NCBI GenBank assembly: GCA_922989275.2
Contig: OV277872.1
Span: forward strand, 26,180,119-26,244,118
Direction of reading: 5' to 3'
DNA from: Gari tellinella
Lineage: Eukaryota; Mollusca; Bivalvia; Cardiida; Psammobiidae
DNA: 64,000 bases
The notes beneath the pieces are model-generated. The model ran no database searches and was not told the origin of the DNA. It saw only the letters and a program-made list of their open reading frames with translations. The position numbers were made by a program, and so were the translations under genes. Of the stretch, positions 36,201 to 48,400 are shown piece after piece; within the stretch, counting starts at the first letter, position 1; every line of letters begins with the position of its first letter.

Positions 36201-39200
36201 TTATAAACCGATATTCCATGTATCAGTGCTTTACACGGGTCATCTAAAAGAATCAGAGATCTCTGTCGATAAAAGTAGGACATCGCGCCCGGATTTTCTG
36301 TATACTCACTCCTTCTGATGCGTCTAATTATCCCATAGATGGCAGAAAAGGACGGTTACAAACAAAGAAACAAACAACAAAGAATACAAACTCTCAAGAA
36401 GAAAGTGGTAATTCTTTGTTCACAGCACACTTTTTTGTTACCGTTCTTTTATGTATGATAAAATCAAACAAGACATGTTTGTGAAACACTAGGCCGCCTG
36501 ATGCGACCATGACCTCTTAGTGACCTTGGTCTTTTTCTGACATGAGCAGCCTTGTAGCGAGGTCAAGAGGTTCTTAAATTAAGTAGATATGACTAATATG
36601 AGGTTTCTATCACATGTAGTTACACACATGCGGTTATGGTAAATGTAACATTCAACCTCCAAATAACTCCTAAATGACTTTGACCTTTGTTGGTCATGAC
36701 CAAGTTGTATTGTGATCAAGAGCATTTTATTTTAGTACACATGTCAAATATGAAGTCTATATTACACGTAACTAAGACGGTTAGGACCAATGTTTAATTC
36801 ACCTAATTTGAGGTCAAATAACCTCTGAATTATCTTGACATTTGTCGGACATAACCCAGGTTGTGCTAAACTCAAACACATGCCAACTCTCCATCACATG
36901 TAATGACTAAAGTAATGACTAGCTTTGCAATGTTTAAATTGCGGACAGACAGACATTGAGGCAGGGCATACATAGTATACGGAGGACTAGACATAGTAAT
37001 GATTTTAATATGTCGTTTTACATTCTTTGTAACCATTTTCTTATTTAGAATACTCTGAACACTCTGCGAGATATCATTTACGTAGCAGACTCATTATGTT
37101 CAATCAAACATCTATTAAGTATTGAATATTCTAATAGAAATAAGTAATATTCTGATGTTAAACAAGTACAGACAACTTCTCTATTACGACCACAATAACA
37201 CAGGCTAATTTATTGCACATGTATAAAAGGCATGTGACAGATTTATACAAGGTTGTCTGTCGTTAACACCTAATATACAGAATAAACACAATGTTGAGGT
37301 AGTTTTAGAGGGGTTTGACTGTAAATAGTTTGAAATTAATATATAAAAAAATCAAAGAATAACAGAACACACTACAAGTAAAGATTCAATTTTATGTTAT
37401 TCCTTTTATTTCTTCATCGTTTCTGAAATACTTCATGAGTGTATGAGTTTGCTCCAATGCCTTTGACCTGTATTATAAGCGCAAAATTGTTTGTGCACGT
37501 CTTTGGATGATCACACAGTAGTTGTCTTCAGCAATAGTTTTGACGTTTTCCTTTAAGCTTGTGAAAAAAATCACCTACCTGTACATTTGGGAAGGTGTCT
37601 CTCCGGGTTCTCCTCTGTTTGAAAATTCCATTCATAGAATGTATCAGGTCCACATGTATAGGTGTCTAAAGGTCGAGTGTCAAAGTCAAAACCATCATTG
37701 CAAGATAGGGTACACGTAACAGCCTCATTGTCGTTATTACATTCCAAGCTCCCATTTCCTGGTGCCTCTATTGACGGACATACTACAAACATGTGTATCA
37801 GATAACATTAAAATACAGCGCACTATTTAACTGTCCACTGAAAACAATATAAAAGTTGATTAAAATTTACATACATTTCAGAAAGTTTCAACTGAGGGTT
37901 TATTGCAAAGTAACATATTTACTTGTAGATTGAAACATAAGCTTTTTATTAAAAGGTTTTATCATAAATACCTGGACATTCGGCGTTGATGCAAAGAACA
38001 AATTCAGTGTTTTTCCCTGTACAGTTTCTTCCGCCATTATCAGGGTTGGGGCTATTACACAGGCGTTTCCGACTTTGTGATCCCTGTCCACATATGGTCG
38101 TGCACTCTGTCCAGTTGCTCCAGTCACTCCATTGTCCATGCACTAATATTGATACAAAGACACAACCCCGTGTAGTAATTATCAATATCAGAACTAAGAA
38201 AAACATAATTATACTGAAGGGATAAAGAAACGCAGGGTAACATTTTTTGTAATATTATGCAAACGCGCTGTTAGAAATCAATGAAATTCGGTTAACTTAC
38301 TCTCTCTATCACAGTGAACAGGGTCAAATCTCGAAAGTTACAAAAATGGATTTGCGTGCCGCTCTCTTCCAAGGATAACACAAACCACAAAAAGCTCGTA
38401 CAAATAAGGTTGTTACATTGAGTTACACAGCTCATCATATCAATAGAGAGTCTTTAAACAGGCACATCATTTGCCAATATTTTCATTTCATTTGGATGGA
38501 ATTCGACAATGCTACAGCTTATAGAAGTTCAGAGGGGTCAGGGATTTACCATATTTATTCAAGATCAAAAGCTAAAACAGGTTGCCAGTCCTTTTGATTT
38601 CAATGTTTGCACTATAGAAGGTCTTATTAGACGTCAAAGGCAAACTGGACTGGTAGTCGGCACACTTAGGTCTGGGAGTTCGCGCGTGACATCACAACAT
38701 TAGGACATGCTCGTACGTTACACGCATTATCGCAATTGTAAGCTTACCGCCTCAGAATCTTCCCTTAAGACAGTATTCACTTATTGCCGTCTCATCAATG
38801 CTAAAACTGTTAAGACTTGATTGTAATTTGGCGCCCGTATGTTGATCCGCTTTCCCAGCTGAAAGCAGCCTGCTTGGAAGAGTGGACCAATATCCCAATG
38901 AGGAAGATAAGCTCACTCATAAAACCCATGTCTAGGATAATAAGGGCTGTAGAATGAGCGAGTGGTATTGACGAGTCAGTTTTCACGGTCAATTTTGATT
39001 TCAGATTACAGGGGAGGGGGGACCTTCTATTCCATGCTATCATTCTTAAATCGCTTACCAGATATAAATCGTCTTTTGGCCGTAAATTTAGTATCGATAA
39101 TTCTTCATTCTTAACCAAACATATTGAAGATTCTACCGTACACTTTTTCCAGAATCATGTTCAAAGTTAACCCTGCGTTTCTTTATCCTCTCCGTAAACT

Positions 39201-42200
39201 ACATTTCCGTGACCAAATAACTTGCATATAACTATATACTACTGAAATGGTATTATTTCACTGGCATACCATAGTCCGTTGTATAAATGTTGTTTGATCT
39301 TTTTCCCAATTAAGGCTTTACCATCGATGTCAATATCAAGTGGTTGCTACTGATCAGACACTATTTGACTGGTTGCAAACCTTCTTGAAAACGGCGTATT
39401 GCAACGAAAGTGTTAAGTGATAAAGAAACAACTTCTTTCGCTTGCAATTGTAAACAGTATGTTTATCTAACCTAACCCTCTGAAGGCTACGGGCGATACA
39501 TGCATGCAGCGACTGATAAAATGTTACAAGAAGTTTTGATTCTTGTAAGAATCGGATACTCATCTTTTCCCATGCTGTTTAACACTGTGATCTTCAGAAG
39601 AAAGGGTAAATCAGCTCTGAGAAATGTTGCAAACGACAATTTTTGCAGATGACAATTACAGAGCATGCTACTGAAAACATATTTCGCAATACTTCACTTA
39701 GGTTAAGATCGTATGTATATAGTAAGTACCTATAAGTATTTCACAATACGTTCCGGTAAAAGAATCTGAACAGGCACACTTATAGGTGTTCGTCCCGTCT
39801 ACACAGGTGGCGTTGTTCATACAGATGTTGGTTTGACAGTCATCTATGTTGACGTCACATTGTTGGCCAGTAAAGCCATTATTACAGTCGCAGTAGTAGC
39901 CATGCAGGGCGTCAGTGCACTTACCATGGTGACAAGGAGACGAAACACAGTTGTCGTGGTCTGAGAATATGTAAATATTATGTTAACACTTGTCCAATAA
40001 GTTTGAACTGAGAGATAAACCTTTGTAGGGTTAACATAGACGTTTAACTATGAACAGCGTTATTTTAAGGCAAAACTTGTTTAGGGGCAAGTTAACAAAG
40101 ACCTAGACCTCATTTAACCATGGTTTATTATATTCCTTCGATAAAAATGCACCTTCCCTGTTACAGTTGTCGTGGTCTGATAATATGAACATGGCAAACA
40201 TGGACATACGATCAAACAAGTTTGACTGTTAAACGGACAGACTAAGTAAAGAATTTTATAAAAATATAGTCTATGTTTGAAAAATATCAATAAAAGGTAC
40301 CGTATAATGGGTTAAGTCTTTCTCTGCAACCAATTTTTACTCATTTTTACCACCAAAACAATTTCATAAAAATCAGACTCATTAACAATCGCAGCGTAAA
40401 CTGAAGTTAAATATAATCAACATACAAACTCCCCCATTCATTATACACACGCTTTGCCTCACTGACTACGCTTAGTAGATTACTAGGTAATTTTCTCCTT
40501 AAATTCATTCATATAAATCCGTCTAACTTTTATGGTAAGTTGAATATTAACATATTGATAGTAGTCATTACAGTTTATTGTGTACACGTTTCTAGAAAAG
40601 TGGATAGTATGTCAAATTTAAATCAGCAAATTTAACATCTAACAGATAGTAATGTTAGGAACAATTTTGCTAAATTGTTTATTAAAGAAGATGTATGATC
40701 TTCTAGACAGGTTGCGTATTAATGCAGTATACCAATAATATGAGCTTTATATCAGACAAAATGCCCCTTTTACAGAAAATCTTATTTTATCTTTGTTAGG
40801 CGATCCCTTTACAGTGGTATGATAGTACATTTCTGACAAATCGGGCTTATATTATTCAAAAGATACAATTGCCTCTCCGATACCTCTCCAACATACCGTC
40901 ACAAGAACTAGGTAAGTTAATGTATGCTGCTTTCAACTCTGCATCTCCAAACTCTTGCCAGGACACCAAAGCAGCTTTCCCATTATGGAAGCACCTAAAT
41001 GGCGATGATATGTAGCTTGTTTCGTTCCATATGTTAAGTTGTGATATTCCTCCACCAAAGTCTGCGCCTTTCAACCAAAATGATTCAGTCATACGTTAAA
41101 TTTAGAATAAGAATGTGAATTTTCTGTAAAAAATAAAATTATATTAATTAAATTATCATATAAGTTCAAATAGAAATTTTAAGAGTCTTCAAGAATAAAA
41201 ATTTATTAAAAGCGGAACACCCAAACATGCCTTGTAAACTTGTTACCATGATGTTTCTAAACCCAACTAACTCACTCTTTTCGTATAAGTCATTTCTATA
41301 AGGACAAGAAATGTCAAGAGATTTTGGGTGATATGGAGACTTACTTACGTTGCCGGACATGCAATTCATGCCCGCGACATTGATATTTGATCCATGGGCA
41401 TGGGAGTTGAACGAGACAAATTGTCTTCATGTGGTGAACATTGGTGCCACCTTATGTTTAAATCCACTCATAGATAACGAAATATTAGACCGGTCACAAA
41501 ATTCGTGATGGAAAAATCGTAACCTGAAACACTGACCTTTGATAAAAAGTTACAGACCGGTCACAGAATTTGTGACAACATTATTGTACCATGTGACCTT
41601 GACCTTTTACCCATAGATAAAGGACCGGTAAACAATTGTGCAGCGTTGTTCTAAAATCCATTCACCGATAAAAAGTTACAGACCAGACACAAACTTTTGG
41701 ACAGGTTGTCATACCGGCGGACGGACAATGCGATACAGTACTCCCACACTCGAGGGTATAAACATATCTTCTAAGTTGGGCTATGCCAGTAATATGTACC
41801 AATAATTTAAACAGTTGATTAAAAGTTTGAATATTTGATGAAGATGTTTGACTTATATTTTGATAAACCAGTAACTCACCTGCCGATAAGATAATCTTAT
41901 TGAAAGTTATTTGACTGCATTTTCCCGTGGCTGACATTTCAACAACGGGGATTCCGTCAGTGAACCCAGTCAAATGACACTTTCTTGATTCAATTCGGAC
42001 GTTGTGCCATCTGTTGTCTGGTAGTGGAATTTCAAAATTAGACTCTGATCTGCAAATGTATGACTGGCTTTATGGTAAATTACAAGAACGGTATCAGCAA
42101 GCTAATATAGACGAGTACTCGTTGATGGCGGTTAGTCATTCAAAAACAAAATAATAATATTACAGTGACATTAACAGTGAAGTATGAGCAAACTTTCACT

Positions 42201-45200
42201 GCAGTCAAATCTGTTTTCAGAGATATAGTTTCGGAGAAAGCAAAATGTGCCACATCTCACAAGATGCCTTTAAATTGAGGTTAACATTTTCGGGACCTTT
42301 ACAAGAACAGGGTAGATACAAGTATACTTCTAAGTTAATAATATGTATTTAAATGTGTGTTTTACTAGCCATTTCTGCAACACTATGATTTGTTTTCACA
42401 ACAATATTGAAAATATATTACATAATATACAAAAGGAAAGTTAAAACAAAGACAAGATGTGGCAAAAAAAAACTATGCTATGCCTTTGATAATTTCGCAA
42501 CTGGTTTGTTATCAATCAAATAATCCCTTCATAGAGCAGACCAATTCACACTTGTTTGTTTAAAGTGTTATAAATAAAGCACTGCCAAAAATATAAATTA
42601 AACCTTGCCTATATAAGAAAGACATGGGTCTAGGGTATGAACTGATTACATTAACTCTTAATGTACATGTATTTAAGTTTTCATAAATCCCATAGTTTCC
42701 ATAATCATAATGAATTAAGCTGCATATTATCTTGATTTTTAATATTAAACTGTCTGGACTCAGATCAGACAGGTTCTATATAGTACATGCATCATGTAAC
42801 TTTATCAGAATTTGAGACTTTTTAAATTGAGAAACGGAAAAATATGTATAATCTAAACAAAAATGAAAATAAAATAAAACATGTGTTTCTGAAAACAGTG
42901 TTAAATGCTGCATTGGGAGTTGAAATTTAGTGTTGCTTATCACATCTCACCATGTGCCTTTCATACAGGTTCAATATATAGAGAAATTCATCGGGAGGAG
43001 AGAACCACTGTCACATCTGACAGGATGTCTTTAAAAACAGTGTGCCTTTAAGACAGGTATGACTGTATATGAAATTCCGGAACTATCATACCTTAAAAGG
43101 AAACACAATCATGGTGATAACGAAACGTTATACATGTATTTAAAACTAGCATGGCAGACAAGCAGAAAGATCTACAACAACATGTCTACGTCTTTTCATA
43201 TTGGGTAACGCTCATGCATCTTTTAACATCAAAACATCTGTGTAGTAATACTAAATCATAATAACATAAAATATGATTTAAGAGTACTGTTTGACGAAGC
43301 GAAAGACAAAAACATGTTAGCAAAGAAAACAAATTGCTCAAATGAAAACTGTTTCAGGCTGTAAATACCTGCTTTGTCGAAAAATATGTCCATTTTTTAG
43401 ATGCCATACTATCGCCTCTCCATTAATTAATGCTATATCGATTCCTTGATTCGTGCTATTTATGATTTTGTTCTCGCGTCTGACCCAAAACGTCAATATA
43501 AAATTTGTGAAAGTCTTAGGTCCTTGCAGTGTTACTATGGCCGTCTTGTTGTCGATTTGTGGTAGCTCTATGTCGAACTCTGTAATAAAGCAATGAATAG
43601 TAAGTTCAATTACTAATTTAATTATTTATCACCGAAACCGTACTCAGCAGATTAATTCAAGCTAAACAACAAACGGGTTTTAACTACCTAAATATGTTTT
43701 TGTAATATCTTAAGCAATATGTACTGTTCATTAAGTGATGAAATCAATATTTAATTTACTTAGTTATATGGAAGTTTAAATCAGTAGGAACTGGTACATA
43801 CCGATAATACTAGTTATCATTTCGATCACTAAACAAGGCGTTGTGTTGAGCTCGAGACGTTCTTGGTTGAATTAACCAATCTGACGAGAGCTTTAGCGGC
43901 AGTCTGAACGGTTGTTTCCAACAAGAACGTCGACAGATGCATTCAACGCCTTGTAACGCACTGCAAACTGGTGATGTGTTTTATATGCCTTTAACATACA
44001 CCAGCAATTTTATATCCAGAAACATTTAATTTTGAAGCAAAACAAGAATGCATTTATGCCACAAAGAATAACGCGGAACTCGTACATGCATGTGGATTCT
44101 TTACATGACGTAACGCCCAATAGAAACCGAGGTCGGAGTAAAATACAAACAGTAAAATACAAGGAGTGATTTACAGACTTTTGTATCTTACTGTACATAT
44201 ATATATACACGCGGAAAAAAATCTCGATTTTAAACGAAGGCATATAATAAAATACTTTTTAAGCGATAACATCTAGCTTAATCAGGTGAGAAGTTTGAAG
44301 CGCAGTTTCATATTTAGAGTCTTTTTGCAGTATAAATCATTAACTGAATATACGGAAACACCTTTTTTAATTTTAAGGTGCTGGCACTCATTTAATTCTA
44401 AACATTGCATGCATAAGCTAATAAATGATTGTAACTACATTTATCATTTCATTATCATTACACACCATTACATTCAGATCGTTGTACGGCTCCCGTGGCT
44501 TGTGTTGTTGTAGATCCGTGACATTTGTGACATTTTTGACGACCGAAAGAAGGCTGATACTCGCCGTATTCACAGGGTGAACAAGGTTGAATACCGTCTA
44601 TTGAAAATGTTCCCGGTGGACAGGCATCTTTGTCATGGGATGGTGAAAAGTTATATAATGAGCAAGCATGATTCACATAGAAAAACCTTTCCAAATATAA
44701 AAATATAACTCCATTACGGCCAATACATTTTACTATACGCACAATAAGTTATCCCATTTTTAACTAGCCGTCTGTGTTTGATTACAATAGAAGGGGGTTA
44801 TTTATTTCAGTCTTTTCAATTGTATTGAGAGCACATATGAAATACAGCAATTAAATTCTCTCTGAACATTGTTTCATTGTAAAACACAACGCTACCAGTA
44901 GACGCGCTATTATATGTTTCTTAAATTGGTTTGAGATTTTAACGTTTGGCTAAAACCGTAAATCCGTAAACAGGCTTAATTACCAACTATATACCTTCAC
45001 AATCACTAACAGATGTTGCCCCATCATATCTTGTTGTTGTTCTATATGGACATCGATTGCATGTCGACTGACCGCTGCGGTCTTGGTATGTCCCTTTCGC
45101 ACAGAAATCACACTCTTGAGTGTCTCGTCTGTATGAAGTACCAGTTGGACATTCAACTAAACAGATACAAATCGTTATGTATGTAGCTGTCTTCCGATAA

Positions 45201-45332
45201 CATTGCCTCTTTTAAGACAAGTCTCATCAGTTTGAACGTAAAACTCAAACATTTTTAGTTACAAAGTTCTTAAATGATAATGCAGAAGCCACACTATCTA
45301 TCTATCTATCTATTTATCTATCTCTATTTATA

Positions 45333-45396
<64 letters not shown>

Positions 45397-45413
45397 CATC
45401 CATCCATCCATCC

Positions 45414-45447
<34 letters not shown>

Positions 45448-45456
45448 ATATCTATA

Positions 45457-45499
<43 letters not shown>

Positions 45500-48400
45500 T
45501 GATCTAATTGTCTATCTATATTTCAAACTAACTATCTTTCTGTCTATCCGTCTGTCTGTCTACCCGTCCGTCCGTCTGTCCGTTCGTCTGATTTTCTGTC
45601 TGCATGTCTATCCCGTCATTGCCTTTCATATCTGTCCTGTCCTATCTATCTATCATTATGATCTAATCTAATTTAACCTTAGCTAGCTCTCTATCTTTTG
45701 CCAAGATAAAGGAGCCTAACGGTGTTCATGGCAGGGTGATATATATAGAAATGTGAATCTTAAACAAATGACACAAAGTTCACAAAGATCATACACAGAT
45801 AAATAGATGGAACAGTTATCTTACCACAGCTCAAGCTGTTCTTAACTTTGACATTGCCCTCCCTGCATAGTACATCTAAACCAAGGTTTGCAACTTCGTG
45901 CAGTTCTACCGGTGTTTCTCCAAAGATAAGAGTCGAGTTACTGTTGCATAAACTTGTCGTTATATATAACAACTTCTGTACTTCATTTGATGTCTGGTCA
46001 TATTCATTGATATTGTACAGTGGTGTACTTAGAGGAAGCGTAATATGAATAGTTAAGTTCATTGGGTTTTTCTTATTGTGCTCCAAAATTTCTCTCTTCG
46101 AACGCTCCGTCATTCCACAGGTTACCTACATAGAAAATATACATGTCAGACGGTTGTTTATTTTAGCAAAACCAGCATTTAAAAATGAACTGATTTATCG
46201 GCGTTCTAGCGACATAAACGACAGAAAATTATCGGTAAATACCATAAATCGCGCTAGCAATTCATGATACATTTGCCGGTAATTTTATGTCGTTTTTTTC
46301 GCTTGAACACCGAAAAGAAATCAGTTCATTTCTTATGTTTACAATATATTTGCTGTAACTTCTAATATTAAATGAACATTTTGTTAGGAATCATGTATGT
46401 TTAATCCATAATAGAGGTTGATAGCACGAATAATGTGTACCCTATAAGACATGACTGCAATACTAAAGTTGTGTACATTTGAGTGCAAAGAAATAAGTTG
46501 CATTGTTTACATACTAACGCCATGATATTGACAGTTTGTCGCGGAAATGCCGATTTGACGTCATTAGGAAATGACGTACTTTTATAGTAGGATAAATATA
46601 TCGATTTGTTTTGCCATAAAAATATTCAGACAGCTACTGTTCATAAGGTTTATCAATTTTCTTGCAATTTATCTCATAAGAAAAGTTTAGAAGGTAATCA
46701 TTTACGCTAATAAGAAGGCATTCATCGGGTTAAGAACAAATTTTTGAAAATTCCGCAAAATGTTTGCTGTCCTAGTTCCAAAGATTAATTCAGGAATGAA
46801 AAATGCATAGACAACGCCTTTTCTGCGAAACTTATTCACAAGTACCGCCCTCTCGAGAAATAGCAATTACACGAACTGAACGTCATTTTTTCCATAGGAT
46901 TTGAATGGGGGCGAATGTAAATATTCGAAATTAAACATGTTTGACCCGTTGGATGATTATACATGTGAAACCACTTAATAGTGTCACGCTTTACCGACTG
47001 CAGCACATCAAACATCCAGTTTAATCATGACCACATTTAAAGCTACTTTGAAATTTGCTACTGAATACAACCTTTGCAAATACTTAAAGAATCTCAAATA
47101 ACCAATGCTAAATCAATTGAGTACCACATTAACCTAATGTGTATACAGACATTTTAATGCTTCGAGTACTAAAAATAAGACTTGTTCATGTTGTTGACTT
47201 AATACATGTACAATTTTAATAAAAATAAAAGTTAATCAGAAAGTTTCTTAGGAAGATTACTGCTCCTCTTTTATACTGCTTCATTTAACCATCTGCCTTA
47301 AAACAAAGCTTCTAATATATCTAATAACTAGGCGGCGAGTAAATAGATTCGGTAGAATCACATAATAAACATCAAACAAAACTCACGATACTGTTTATCC
47401 TACTTAACTGGTATTTCAAACTCCATAAAGAGTTTAATCCATATTTCTATTTCTGAAGATGCTTAAACAACATGGAACTGTATTACCAAGTGTGCTGTAT
47501 CAAACGCCATTGACTTATGCTTATGAAACCATCAGATCAGTACGTGTTAAATGTCTTTCAATAACATGCAACAGATCCGTTACATAAAATATACATTCGT
47601 AAAATAATCATTTGTTTTATCAATTGGTAACAATGCGCAAATAAAGGTTACATGTCTTAAGCAATCGACATTATTGTTAATATCTGTTTAAAACGGGGTT
47701 TAAACCATAAATAATTTACCTTTTGAGTTATTGGTATAAACACCAAATGATATTTATATATTGTTAACAAACACCTTAATTTATGTAGATTAAACACATT
47801 TGAATCTCATTTCCTACCACGTGAAGATACAAGAGAAACAACATTTGTACTGAATTATAAAAATGTGATACAAAAAAGTCATATTTTTATGTATGATTAG
47901 AGCTCTGGAAATCTGTATTTTTCATCTTGAACGGGACAACTCTTCCGACACTTTGCTAAGAGTTACTACCCTTGAGAACAGCTTTATGTCTGCCACTATA
48001 CAAATTGCCTAGTCAAAAGTTGTTAAATAAAGAAATTCAAATGTTTATAATTATTTCTACATTTTGCAAACTGTCCATGGATACTTTAGGACATTATTGT
48101 TTTACCACAATTCAGATCTAAATCAGTCTAACATATTCCAGGATAAATAGTATAAGATTATTAAATTGCTTTTCTTATATTTTAAGCTCTACGGGCTTTT
48201 ATCAAAGACATCCATGACTAACTACACGCCATAGTTTGTTTCATACATTCAGCTATTACACCAAAGAGGAATATGTTTACCCAACGTCGCTGTAACTTTT
48301 CTCGTCAACTTGACGGTATGGTAATGACAACAACATATAACGTCATGCGCGCAACATCGTCTTGTTTCGCTTAGATTTGTAATGATGCTACGTCGCTTCT

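Noticed and set aside
38810..39118. 102-codon minus-strand frame
   Set aside because: It is the antisense of the Tc1-like transposase remnant, whose plus-strand translation matches the family.
45274..45507. Open frame of repeated YLSI units
   Set aside because: Direct translation of the TCTA microsatellite.
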